From Macrostomum hystrix (lineage: Eukaryota; Platyhelminthes; Macrostomidae), in assembly GCA_950097015.1 (NCBI GenBank), contig CATNEN010000005.1, positions 5,075,501 through 5,139,500 of the forward strand: 64,000 bases of DNA. The letters run 5' to 3'. This document shows positions 33,301-42,722 of this stretch, in pieces. Position 1 is the stretch's first letter. Each line of letters opens with the position of its first letter. The translations under genes and the position numbers were made by a program. The notes below the pieces were generated by a model that was given only the letters and a program-made list of their open reading frames with translations, was not told where the DNA came from and did not search any database.

Positions 33301-36300
33301 CCCTATAATGAGTTTGAAGAGTAAACGAAAGTCACATCCACGACATAAGAAGATGCACTTTCATATGAAGTTATGAACAGTCAACTTACATTCCACTCGG
33401 TAAATTTGTGCACCAGAAAGGTGCCATGCGTATCTTTCATACAATCCGAGCAGAATTTGCTGGCGCATGTAGTACAATATACGAAACCATCATTCATGCA
33501 GCGGCAGCACGGCTGTAGAATAAATTGCTTTAGACAAGCAGACGACTGCTGCTCAATAACTGGTTCTTCTCGCTCCCAGTCCTGTAGAGGCTGCTGCAAC
33601 TTTGGTGATGCTGCCACGGAATCTACGACGTCCCAGTCCCTTTCTGCATGATCTGATACATGATCTGCTACAGAATGCTGAGAAGCTGCGGATTCCTGAC
33701 TGCTTTGAGTAGTTTGCCGGTTAAAGTTGGCTCTAGCGACATTATAGGGCAGAAAGAGTGAACCACGGCCGCGGCGCCGCGATACTCGGATGCCAAGATT
33801 TACTGAACGAGGAAACTGAAATAAAATAAAGCATAAGAAAACTACAGTAAGGAAAAAGGAACAAAGTAGTGCTACAGCAGGGCAGGGGCTGGTGGTGGGG
33901 CAGGGGCAGGACTACTGCAGGGTTTGGGCAGGGGATGGGACTGGGCAGGGGCAGGGGGTTTGGGGCAGGGGCAGGGACAGGGGGTTGGGGCAGGGGCAGG
34001 GGGTTGGGGCAGGGGCAGGGACAGGGGGTTGGGGCAGGGGCAGGGACAGGGGGTCGGGGCTGGAGCAGGGGCAGCGGCTGAGGCTGGGTCTAGGGCAGGG
34101 GTAGGGCATCGGTAGAGGCAAGGGGTGGGGTAGGGGCCAGACAAGGGCAGTGCGAAAGTTGGACAGGGGCAGGGGCAGGGGCAGAGCAGGGTCCGTGTCA
34201 TATAAAGGGAACATAATAAATGACTTCGTTAAATCCAGCTTTATAGGCCACAGCTTGTAGTATATAAATATAACCTTCTAGCTAGTGGTTGGTATAGCTA
34301 CCCTGGTAAGGTTGGCAGGTTGCTCATAACTGGAGATTTATCTTAATTTAAGTAATTAAATGAAATATGAATTGTATCTCATTTGTCATATAATAGTTTA
34401 GGAAATCAAATAGATATAGCCTTATTTAATCACTTCGAAATAGTGCCTCGGTTAGCAATATAAAATCATAAACCAAGTTTAATAAATTATTCTTTATAAT
34501 AAATTATAAAGAAAAAAAGTATTCTTGTATAAATACTGGACTGGACTGGATAGCTAGCTAGGACTAGAAAGCTAGGGAGGCAAGATAGGACTAGACAGCT
34601 AGTGGGGGGGCAGGATAGCTAGCTAGGACTGGACAGCTAGGGGGGCAGAAAAGCTAGCTAGGAATGGACAGCTAGGGGGCAGGATAGCTATCTAGGGGGG
34701 GCAGGATAGCTATCTAGGGGGGGCAGGATAGCTAGCTAGGGGGGCAGGATAGCTAGCTAGGGGGGCAGGATAGCTAGCTAAGGGGGGCAGGATAGCTAGC
34801 TAGGGGGGCAGGATAGCTAGCTAGGGGGGCAGGATAGCTAGCTAGGGGGGCAGGATAGCTAGCTAGGGGGGCATGATAGCTAGCTAGGACTGGCCAGCTA
34901 GGGGGGGCAAGATTTCTAGCTAGGACTGGACAGCTAGTGGGCAGGATAGCTAGCTAGGGGTGGCAGGATAGCTAGCTAGGACTAGGCAGTTGGGGGGCAC
35001 TGGGCACAATAGCTAGCTAGGACTGGACAGCTAGGGGGCAGGATAGCTAGCTAGGACTGGACAGCTAGGGGGGCAGGATTGCTAGCTAGGGGGGGCAAGA
35101 TTGCTAGCTAGGACTGGACAGCTAGTGGGCAGGATAGCTAGCTAGGGGGGGCCTGGATAGCTAGCTAGGACTGGCCAGCTAGGGGGGGGGCAAGATTTCT
35201 AGCAAGGACTGGACAGCTAGTGGGCAGGATAGCTAGCTAGGGGTGGCAGGATAGCTAGCTAGGACTAGGCAGTTAGGGGGGCACTGGGCACAATAGCTAG
35301 CTAGGACTGGACAGCTAGGGGGCAGGATAGCTAGCTAGGACTGGACAGCTAGGGGCCAGGATAGCTAACTAGGACTGGCCAGCTAGGGGGGCAAGATTGC
35401 TAGCTAGGACTGGACAGCTAGGGGGCAGGATAGCTAGTTAGGACTAGACAGCTAGGGGGGCAAGATTGCTAGCTAGGACTAGACAGCTAGGGGCAGGATA
35501 TCTAGGAGGACTAGAGGGCTGGGTAGCGAGGAGGACTGGATAAATATAGTATATATATATGTTATACTTTATATTGTAAAATGTATTTAATACTAATATA
35601 GATAATGTCTCTAAATTAACAAATATGACTAGATCATAACATAAAAAGCTATTTGGTAGTTTAGAACAATTCAATAAATTTTCTTCATGCAAATGAGTGC
35701 CATATAATTTTTTATATAACTACTAACTAGCATTTATAATAACAAAAAAGCTATAACTAAACAGTATTTATATAATTTATCAGCACATTATTGGATAAAT
35801 AGATCAAATGTTTAGAAAATATATCATGCCTAGGCATAGCCTAGCTTGATTTCTACTTAACAAAAGTTTCACATCAGAAAAAGCCCATAAAGCTAAAGAA
35901 CCTGAGTTAATAGTTAATTCCTGTAACCTGTTACTACAACTTTCTAATCTAGCAAGTAGTAATATAGTGGCTTTACTGTTACATTACAAGAAAATTCATA
36001 TTCGACAAAAAGCAATCTTCAACTTCACCATACAATGTAAGTCACATCTATGTATAGCTTTAAAGCAACTGACTAGCTTGTAAATTCTGCAAGTAACATC
36101 AAACCTGATAATGAATCATATACCAGTGCCAGCCCCGTGCTGATGAATTTTAAATTCGTTTTTATTCAAACAGCACTTTAAAACAAAGTCGTATTTCAAA
36201 ATTTAGGATTTTTAACAGGTTAAACAAAACACAATAAATCGCTTAATTTCTAGCCTTGCTGCATTGAAGTACTAGTTAGTTAAAACAGATGAGCTTTTTC

Positions 36301-38980
36301 CGGTCTAGTCCATAGAAGAAAGCTTAACAGACGAGCTTTTTCCAGGCTAGACGGGAGATATTTTAAGCTTTTTCCCCGTCTAGACCTCTGCCGTCGGGTG
36401 GTGGGGCAGACAGAGGCAGGATTGACAGGGTGATAGGTTTGATTGATTGCCTCGAATTTTATGCACAGTTTCATCGTCTTCTTTTTTTCCTCTTTATTTT
36501 CAATCAGGAGGTTGCATCTTCCCATGCAGATGGCGCAAGCCTCATTCCACCTGAGGATTCGCGGCCTGATTCTACCAGTGCCGGTGTCAATGCCTGTGAC
36601 CCCATGCATTTATCAGCTATTAACGAGGCTTTCGACGAAAGTGAGGCTGATGAGTTCGACTACGCCGATCACTTGTCAACAGATGCGGAAGATGGGGACC
36701 CAGGCCAAACAGCAAAGCCATCATTGGAGAGCCTGAATGAGGAGCTTCTAATATTCTTCGTTCGTTACAACATCTCACATCGAGCGATGCAGTTCCTGCT
36801 CAATGCTCTAGTTTGCCGAGGCCTGCCGGTCGCAAGAACAGTGCACCGTCTGCGCAAAGAACCTTCGGCTGAAGCAGTACAAATACAAAAGTACACCATG
36901 GGTAGTGGACACTTTTCCTACATCGGTATTGCTTCGAACCTGGCGTTCCTGATTCGCGGCGGCATGTTGGATCTTGGAAATCCGGAAGCCACCCAGAATG
37001 ACAGAGCAAGGTTGGAACTGGACATTGATGTTGGCATTGACGGAATGCCGATTTACAATTCGTCAAACTACGCGGCATGGCCTATTATCGTTAAGTTTTC
37101 GAGATTCTGTCGCCCACTTCCTGTTGCTGTGTATGCTGGGTTGGGTAAACCACCTCTTACCGAGTACCTGGCCGACTTCATCAAGGAGCTGCAGTCCTTC
37201 ATGACCGACTTTGTCGAAGTTGATGGGGTGCTAATCCACATCAGGAACATCACGTTCATTTGCGACACGCCAGCGCGGTCCTTCATTACCGCAACTTTGG
37301 GCCACAACGCACATCACGGCTGCCCCTACTGCAGAGTGGTAGCCCAGACGGTCGACCGGCGAATAGTCTACCCTGTCGAAGTCGGAGAGTGTCGCACAGC
37401 TGAGGATTACCGTTTTAATAGGTGCGTGTGTGTGCATGGGGTTGTGTGTATGTGTGTGTGCTTTTGCGAATTTTGTATACCAGGTTATACATCTGTATAT
37501 GCCTACATGGCAGGATATCTGACATGTTTTTTACATGTCTACGAACCTGACCTGACGTTGTCTTAATACGTGAATCAGTTAATCATATAAATATGCAAAT
37601 GGCTGTATCGGGATATGGCAACTTAAGAAATGTGATTCCGATTCAGACTGTCTATATAATGGCTGTCCTTTTAAATCTCAAAAATTATTCACATACTTGC
37701 TATATACAATATAAAATATACAATATTCAATATACAATAATATACAATAGCTCGATTCCCGACTCCACGGAAAAAAATTGTGTCCTTTAGCAAGACACTT
37801 AACTCTGCAGTGCTTCGGTTCACCCAGCTGTTAAATAGGTACCAGCATTAGCTGGGGTAATTGAAGGTGGGTGTATGGCGTCCTCCCAGTCCATGGACTG
37901 AACAGCCGTACGCAGCCTTCAGATGCGCCGCGCATTAGCTGCGGCTGTGCTGTCGATTGGGGCAGGTGTAATCAATTATTATTATTACTTGTCTTTATCG
38001 CCAACAACTACTGCAGGGAATCCAACCAGCGGCATGAACCAAGTCCGCTCCTGTCACTGCCAGGCTTGCAACTACCTGATGCTTGCCCACCGGAGCCAAT
38101 GCACCTGCTCTTTCTAGGCGTCGCTAGGCGTCTTTTCACCTTCCTCTTTGCGGTGGATGACGGACGGCGGCGCAAAATTAGGCCGGATCAAGTTTCCGCA
38201 CTTTCTGATTTTGCCGAATCACGTGCTATATATACACCGACAAATTTCCAAAGACGCCCTCGGAGAATCGACCGAGAACTCGGACATTTCAAAGCCAGCG
38301 AGTTCCGCACGTGGACTCTGTATGTGGGCCCGTATTTTTTTCGCAAATTTCTGCCAACAGAGTTGTACAGGCATTTTCTTCTATTTCACTTTGCCTGTTA
38401 TGTTCTTTGCTCTGATAGCCCACAGCCTGAACTTCTTGATGCCGCTGAATCTGCCTTGAAACTTTTTGTGTATGACGCAGCTCAACTGTACGGCAACAGT
38501 TTCATGACTCACAATGCTCACGTTCTTTTGCACTTGTTTCAATACGCGAGGCAACGTGGAAATGTGTCCAACTTTTCGGCCTTTCCATATGAGAACTACC
38601 TCTCTCACTTAAAGGGTCGCCTTCGAGTAACGCGCTTTGTATCATCTTACTTGCTAAATCAAATGCTTTCACTTCGCGACTTACTAGTCAGCAACCCAAT
38701 TCAGCCCATTAAGTACTCTGTTAAGATGCCCGACAACTGTTGCATCGTGAATGGCTCAGTTGTTCGGATTACTTCTGTTCTTGGTGACCAAGTAACTGGC
38801 AATATTCTGTCGCTGCAAAAGGACTTGTATGACTATCCATATCCGTCCTCAAAACTGGGTATCGGAGTCTATTGTAAAACACGATCTTTTGTTACTGGCA
38901 CTCCCCACAGGAAGTGCTTTCTGTTTCCGCGCAAGACCGGAAAGGCATGGCTGGTGATTCCTCTCTCTGGTGTTGATTAG
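21367..38980 (+). CDS. EnSpm/CACTA-type (Tnp2-like) transposase, three exons, interrupted by a nested transposon
   Basis: Exons 21367-21474, 36508-37421 and 38017-38980 join in phase to 661 residues from ATG 21367 ([20 protein letters not shown]). Donors are GTGAGT and GTGCGT; acceptors are TTTTCAATCAG and ACTACTGCAG. Exon 2 has an acidic linker, then [14 protein letters not shown], the [16 protein letters not shown] block and HHGCPYC. All three are typical of Tnp2-type (transposase_21) proteins. Exon 3 has [20 protein letters not shown] and [19 protein letters not shown], the late conserved blocks with the acidic residue. The frame is intact, so it may be active or recently so. Intron 1 holds the 14.85 kb KDZ transposon and would be ~175 bp without it. 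Intron 2 holds a SINE. No CACTA termini could be placed. Confidence 0.8.
21543..21549. repeat. Target site duplication, left (GTGGGGC)
   Basis: The same 7 bases follow the right terminus at 36401-36407. If the right end is taken one base earlier, the duplication is 8 bp (GGTGGGGC), the length I recall for Zisupton-type elements. Confidence 0.7.
21550..23400 (+). repeat. Left terminal inverted repeat arm
   Basis: The outer ~950 bp is unique sequence matching 35545-36400 inverted. The inner ~900 bp (22500-23400) is an array of CTAGCTAGCTATCCTGCCCC and CTAGCTGTCCAGTCCTAGCT phrases matching 34550-35540 inverted. Three subterminal motifs, CTAGNCNGGAAAAAGCT, lie at 21567, 21600 and 21642. The left arm has an extra ~130 bp internal duplication (22140-22340) absent from the right arm. 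Confidence 0.9.
23605..26331 (+). CDS. KDZ-transposon accessory gene with [10 protein letters not shown] repeat tail, one frame break
   Basis: Exons 23605-23653, 23946-24058, 24146-24265, 24346-24432, 24654-24803 and 25127-26331 have good donors and acceptors. Exons 1-2 read [12 protein letters not shown] then [20 protein letters not shown], which resembles a short HMG-box-like helix set (weak). Exon 3 gives [20 protein letters not shown]; exon 5 gives [17 protein letters not shown]. Exon 6 is acidic, then about 350 residues of [10 protein letters not shown] and PSGGG repeats, ending DGELFVLAD. In exon 4 the incoming frame stops at 24385-24387 ([13 protein letters not shown], stop), overlapping ATG 24387, whose frame ([15 protein letters not shown]) is the one that continues through exons 5 and 6. 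One base short in the A6 run at 24376-24381 would explain this. A decayed gene, an assembly error or two adjacent genes remain possible. Exon 1 follows an acceptor, so an upstream exon may exist. Confidence 0.55.
25240..26270. repeat. GC-rich coding minisatellite (30-bp and 15-bp units)
   Basis: Units of GGCGGCGGGCCGAACTCCAG plus CGGGCCTAGA, mixed with 15-bp GGTGGGCCTAGTGGC units. A block of about 360 bp is repeated once (25330-25690 against 25690-26050). All units are multiples of three, so other frames ([10 protein letters not shown]) also stay open. The splice chain selects the [10 protein letters not shown] frame. Confidence 0.9.
26345..26505 (+). repeat. Local duplication of accessory-gene flanks
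   Basis: AAGTTATTTCG...AGTTTGAGTGCTTTGAAA occurs at 24925-25050 and again at 26360-26440. The end of the coding sequence (GAACTTTTTGTTCTTGCTGA) is echoed at 26471-26500. Part of the 3' end of the gene has been duplicated in tandem. Confidence 0.6.
26505..26690 (+). mobile_element. tRNA-SINE family A, partial, inside the KDZ transposon
   Basis: Contains the CAGTCCATGGACTGAACAGC block and CTGTGCTGTCGGATGCACAT, with an ATTATT tail. It lacks the tRNA-like head. It inserted after or with the KDZ element. Confidence 0.65.
27835..28545 (+). repeat. Two (ACCCGA)n-type low-complexity tracts
   Basis: CCCGAACCCGGACCCGACC-type runs at 27835-27890 and 28430-28525. They are imperfect and short, and lack the exact hexamer regularity of telomeric DNA. 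Nothing else between 26700 and 28600 was recognised as coding. Confidence 0.7.
28610..29010 (+). pseudogene. Mariner/Tc1-type transposase remnant
   Basis: Starts near TACGAGGGGGTTAAAAAGTT, which resembles a mariner terminal repeat. At 28895-28975 the frame reads [18 protein letters not shown], the HxDNA..H block around a catalytic Asp of mariner transposases. The sequence between is not open in one frame, and the rest of the transposase and the right terminus are absent, so it is a decayed, internally deleted copy. Confidence 0.6.
29150..30540. other. GC-rich to mixed stretch without a recognised gene
   Basis: 29400-29480 carries GC-box-like CCCCGCCCC strings and CCACTATTTATTTGTGC, which could be a promoter. 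No exon chain could be built downstream on either strand. The 107-codon plus-strand frame at 29607-29927 has no splice or family support. Confidence 0.3.
30661..33815 (-). CDS. KDZ (Kyakuja-Dileera-Zisupton) transposase, eight exons, 5' end missing
   Basis: Exons 33815-33390, 33302-33188, 33093-32873, 32730-32578, 32382-31879, 31751-31571, 31428-31273 and 31193-30661 all join in phase (762 codons plus stop). Exon 1 has an N-terminal Cys cluster: [20 protein letters not shown], then [18 protein letters not shown]. Exon 3 has [20 protein letters not shown]. Exon 5 starts [20 protein letters not shown] (first acidic block), later has [13 protein letters not shown], then [12 protein letters not shown] and [10 protein letters not shown]. 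Exon 6 has [20 protein letters not shown]. Cys cluster, DIAC, HxxAH and DGExxER in this order are the signature of KDZ transposases (RNase H fold, DDE-like). Exon 8 (177 codons) is a helical tail. Exon 1 follows an acceptor and has no Met, so a first exon lies upstream, perhaps near 34214. Confidence 0.85.
33865..34195. repeat. GGGCAGGGRCAGG minisatellite
   Basis: G-rich repeat of 6-13 bp units immediately upstream of KDZ exon 1. The Pro/Cys-rich frames on the minus strand follow from the repeat. Confidence 0.9.
34200..34260 (-). promoter_or_regulatory. Possible KDZ transposase promoter/start
   Basis: On the minus strand GGCCTATAAAGCTGG (TATA-like) lies about 30 bases before ATG 34214, whose frame reads [16 protein letters not shown] into the G-rich repeat. 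No donor joining it to exon 1 was found, so this is a candidate only. Confidence 0.25.
34545..36400 (-). repeat. Right terminal inverted repeat arm
   Basis: Inverted copy of 21550-23400. The inner part (34550-35540) is a tandem array of GCTAGCTAGGACTGGACAGC and GGGGGGCAGGATAGCTAGCT phrases. The outer part ends CTCTGCCGTCGGGTG. The three subterminal AGCTTTTTCC motifs are present in mirror order near 36290-36385. Confidence 0.9.
37776..37985 (+). mobile_element. tRNA-SINE family A in transposase intron 2
   Basis: TTGTGTCCTTTAGCAAGACA, then TTCACCCAGCTGTTAAATAG and the CCATGGACTGAACAGC block, ending in ATTATTATT. It lies between EnSpm-type exons 2 and 3, just before the acceptor at 38016. Confidence 0.75.
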
Positions 38981-38984
38981 TGGA

Positions 38985-39630
38985 ATCGCATTCTGTTCCA
39001 CCCTTGTCAGCAAATGTAATTTTGACTGTTAATGTTTTGCATCAATTTGACTACAGACATAAAAATGTACAAATGTAAAAAACTGTATACTCCCTGTATC
39101 CCTGTAAACTGTATACTGATATTGAGCAGCAAAGTCCGAATAGCAAAATAAATACCGGGAATCGGGAATGATAAGCGATAAGGTTTATTTGAGGCGGTGT
39201 GTGGTCTCCGATAACAGGAGTCCATTTTTCTTGCCGTCCGTTGCCTGAAGAACGCGTTGACACTTTAATGCCAAAACTTTGTTCTTTCGCACATTTTTAC
39301 GAAATTCTTAAATCGAATTTAATTTTATAGGGCATTCGAAAGCGTGTCATTATCTTCGTAATTGCTTTTATTGTACGCGTACTCATTGACTTAGAAGCTT
39401 AGTGTTTTAGCAACAAGCATGCTTCCAGAATCACTTAATTCCCATTAATTGAAGTGACTGCTAGAAACGGTAAACATCTAGCTAGTAGAGCTCTTCTGCA
39501 TGGTCACAGGACTTGCACGGCCAAAAGAGGAAGGAGCAGCTCAAATAAAAACTGATAAACTGATGACTGGTCTCCCCACCACAGACAGAAGGAAAGCCGG
39601 CCTTATCTTATCCATTTGGTCTGTGCTCCC
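38985..39630. other. Intergenic stretch between transposase and SET gene
   Basis: AT-rich sequence following the transposase stop. No gene, RNA or CACTA-type terminus was recognised. Confidence 0.4.
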
Positions 39631-39636
39631 AGAGAC

Positions 39637-39670
39637 TTCTAGAAATAACAACTTCTAGAAACTTCTAGAA
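39637..39670. promoter_or_regulatory. Heat-shock element cluster upstream of the SET gene
   Basis: TTCTAGAA occurs at 39637-39644. A perfect four-pentamer element, TTCTAGAAACTTCTAGAA, stands at 39653-39670 (alternating TTCnnGAA units, the HSF1 consensus). It is 130 bases upstream of the ATG at 39800. Confidence 0.6.
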
Positions 39671-39799
39671 ATAAAAAGTCTGTGTGCTCCCCTCCCCACC
39701 CCACTTGATCGGTCCCACCCAAACCCGTTCAGAGTCATTACACACTACACAGGAAATTATTTTGCGATTTATTTTCATCACAAAAGTATTTAATATTTC

Positions 39800-41256
39800 A
39801 TGGATATGAGTGATCAGTGGCTAATATCTGACTGCGGAAGTGCAGACACAGCAGCGCCCGGTTTAAAAATTCGTTTAAAGCGCGTATCGACCGCCCTCAA
39901 TGAGGTGAGAATTCAGAGGCAGCAAATTATTTGAGATTGTAAAAAGTTTACAACTTTTCCTTTATTCTTTTGTTATATTTCTATTGTACACTCACGTATT
40001 GCACGCATACATTGCCAGACTTCCCAACGCGCTGATCAGGTCAGGGTGACCTGCGAAACTGGCCCGGGACTTATAGTCCGATTCAAGCGACATTCTTGCG
40101 CAATTCCATCAACGGCTGAACTTCAGGTGAATGATAATGTATGTTACCTGCCTGTTCAATAACTTGTCCTTCTAAGTATTCTCCTTCTCCCCTCTGCAAC
40201 TATAATCTCCCACTATAATCTTTGCATGTAGGCCCCGCGTCTTAATTTCTGTTATGCACATTCTCATGTTTCTGCATTAGAAAATATTAAAAATGTTTAA
40301 TTTTTCAGACTAACAAACGCGCTGTCCCTGAGGTCAACGTCGAATTATCCTTCTCCGACAGCGAGGAAGAGGGCGAAGGCAACTCACGCGTGGATCAATC
40401 TTTACGAATCGCCCTAGCAGTATGTCCATTAGAGGTTCGTCAATCAATTGAGTGCGGTTAGATGGTGTGGCTGTATAAAGCTGATTTTGGGGCAAAGTTT
40501 CCTTTTCTGTAATCGTTTTTCTTTGAGTAACTTAATGAGAGAGGAGAGGATTAAGAGGGAGTAAAAAGTAGAGGCCGATTAAGTGAGATGAGATGCAAAC
40601 GAGATGTCAGCAAGCAAGTGAAATGTGAGAGAGGCGATGGAGAAAAGGGCGATTTAGAAGCATGAAAAAAAAACAAATTAAATCGTGTTTAACTACACCC
40701 CCGCACAGCCTTTGCCTGACCCGACCGTTAAGAAGAGGCCGGCTCAGAGGCTCAGCCGATCTAGTGTCGATTATCGTCCCCCGACATCCACTAGAGATAC
40801 AACCGAGCGCATACTGGGCATCAACGGGAAGACAGACACCGCGATCGCTGTTGCACCTGCGGGCGAGAAGGGACTGGGCGCCTTTGCGAGAATCAACCTA
40901 GCTGCGGGGGCGTTTGTCGATCAATTCGCCGGAATCCTGCTGAACGAACAGGAAGCGATTATAGACGCGAATGTGAACCTAACTCCGACTGGATGCTATT
41001 TGAGTTTAAAGTTAACGGCAAATTATGGGTAATTGACGCCAGCAACAGTGACGGATTGGGAAGGTACCTGAACCATTCTTCTACTGCTCCTAACTGTAAA
41101 GCAAAGCTCATTATTATCGACCAGGGGCTGCGACCCGTCATTTATTTCGTGACAAATAAATATGTTGCAACGGGCACAGAACTGACGTTCGACTATACGA
41201 CTGGTAGAGGTATCGATAATGATGATCTTGTGAAGAACCCATGGCTTCGAGACTAG
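39800..41256 (+). CDS. SET-domain protein, KMT5A/SET8-like, four exons, one frame break
   Basis: Exons 39800-39904, 40019-40126, 40309-40419 and 40709-41256 join in phase 0 with donors GTGAGA, GTGAAT and GTATGT. The N-terminus (MDMSDQWLISDCGS) and an acidic segment (SFSDSEEEGEGN) precede the SET domain. That domain starts EKGLGAFARINLAAGAFVDQ and continues with IDASNSDGLGRYLNHSS, the NHS cofactor motif. ELTFDYTTGR gives the catalytic-region Tyr motif. The closest subfamily by eye is KMT5A, the histone H4 Lys20 mono-methylase; no post-SET cysteines are seen. At about 40995-40999 the frame shifts (TGCTATTTGAG, one T short of a T4 run), so it reads as a pseudogene unless this is an assembly error. 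It may be cargo of the neighbouring CACTA-type element. Confidence 0.75.
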
Positions 41257-41300
41257 AAAGACACGCATGTTATTATGACTCGTCGCTTAGTTTCTTCTAA

Positions 41301-42055
41301 TATACTAAAAATGAAATGGTTGCTTGCTTGCTTGTAATTGATTTTCTCCCGAACGGCTCAACCGATTTTCACCATTTCTTCACCAAAAGATGCCAAATAT
41401 GGGGACAATTTTACACGTATTTTTATTAAGCTTAACTTTATTGCTAAAGGGATTAAATATTCGAAAAACATGTTTTTTGACCATTTCAAAGGTCAAACTA
41501 TCTTGGCCTATTGAGAATTTCATTCACTGAATGCCACTGAGTTAGAATTGCATCATCAACTTGCGCAACACCCACTAGCTGACTGAGTTAAAAGCCTGCA
41601 CTCTGGAGACAAATTGGAAATAAATGTACACGACAAACCGCGAGACTACTGCGAGTGTACTCTTTTCTTACTTCATTGTACAAAGCCAGAACTTTGAGAA
41701 TTCATTTTATAAGGCTGATTTTTGCACCCACTAACCAACAGTCGGAATAGCCGATAGCCGATGTGTAGGCACTAGGAATAGTTTAGGCTAGGCTAGGGTT
41801 CGATTCTGCACTGCGTCAAATAATTTAGACTAATTTTCAGCCAGTAGTGACTGAAGATTATTTAAATTTATTTTTGTCACCACAACATTTTTATCATAGA
41901 TGATAAAATATCATCTATCAAAGCAAACCAGAGTTTAAATCATGGCTAAAGCAGAGTTTGAATCATGGCTAAACCAGAGTTTGAATCATGGCTAAACCAG
42001 AGATTGAATCATGGCTAAACCAGACTTTGAATCATGGCTAAACCAGAGTTTGAAT
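41301..42055 (+). mobile_element. Dispersed minisatellite-bearing element, copy 2
   Basis: Same start (TATACTAAAAATGAAATGG) and body as 10446-11030. Here it is followed by only five or six copies of the 23-bp unit (41930-42050). It contains the 10-bp-arm hairpin ATAGATGATA/TATCATCTAT at 41896-41918. It begins 45 bases after the SET gene stop codon. Confidence 0.65.
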
Positions 42056-42722
42056 CCTGAATCCTCCTAATGAGACCTGAACTGTCAGACTGATCACATT
42101 TTTGTAATCAGTGAGCATTCAGATAGAAATGCTGACTTCAAAAAAGGTCTAGCTGAGTCGTTTTCTAACCTGCAGCGATCGATATATGCTCTGAAAGGCG
42201 AGAAGGAGTTTTAAGGCGCAAATGTTATAATTTAAATACGTCATTAATATTTGGTATGCAACGCAAATATCATTATTTAGTAAAAATACGCAACTTTAAT
42301 AAATGCTTTATCCAATGGCAACAAGGGAATGCATCCAACTCTAAGCGAATGCTTGAAGTTGGCTTATGGAATGAGCTGCATGGTTAAACACGAAGTGCGG
42401 TACGTACGACAAAAAGACTAACGTTATAGCACTTATCTACTGTCATATTAAAGGTGAGTGCATTTTGCTTTATTGTAATATTGTGTTAGCATTTGTTGTG
42501 TAAATTGCAGCATGTTAAACGACGTGTAGCTAATGGCTAGAAAGAGATTTAGTTTTACCACCTAGCACCAAATCGAAGTTTTTTAAGGAAAGTAAAACCT
42601 GCAAAACCGGGTATATATTTTTTAGGATATTTAAAAGCATATTTTAAGAATTGTTAAAAAAACTGTCAAGAATTGCGAAGAACTATTGGTATAAAATAGC
42701 AAAAAGTGGTTTAACAGACCTT

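Larger units (their letters stand above)
21550..36400. mobile_element. 14.85 kb KDZ (Zisupton-like) DNA transposon
   Basis: Bounded by CACCCGACGGCAGAGG on the left and its exact complement on the right, with a GTGGGGC target duplication outside. Inverted arms of about 1.86 kb read base for base the same at their outer ends. The interior carries a minus-strand KDZ transposase gene (30661-33815) and a plus-strand accessory gene (23605-26331), plus later insertions: a SINE (26505-26690) and a mariner remnant (~28610-29010). It sits in intron 1 of an EnSpm-type transposase gene. Near-identity of the outer arms and an intact KDZ frame suggest recent activity. Confidence 0.85.

Noticed and set aside
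33872-34214. Pro/Cys-rich or Gly-rich ORFs
   Set aside because: Products of the GGGCAGGGRCAGG minisatellite. Only the possible start codon at 34214 was kept as a weak candidate.
9560-41300. CACTA-type termini enclosing the DUF4806, transposase and SET genes
   Set aside because: Scattered CACTA and TAGTG strings exist, but no matching inverted termini with a 3-bp duplication were found.
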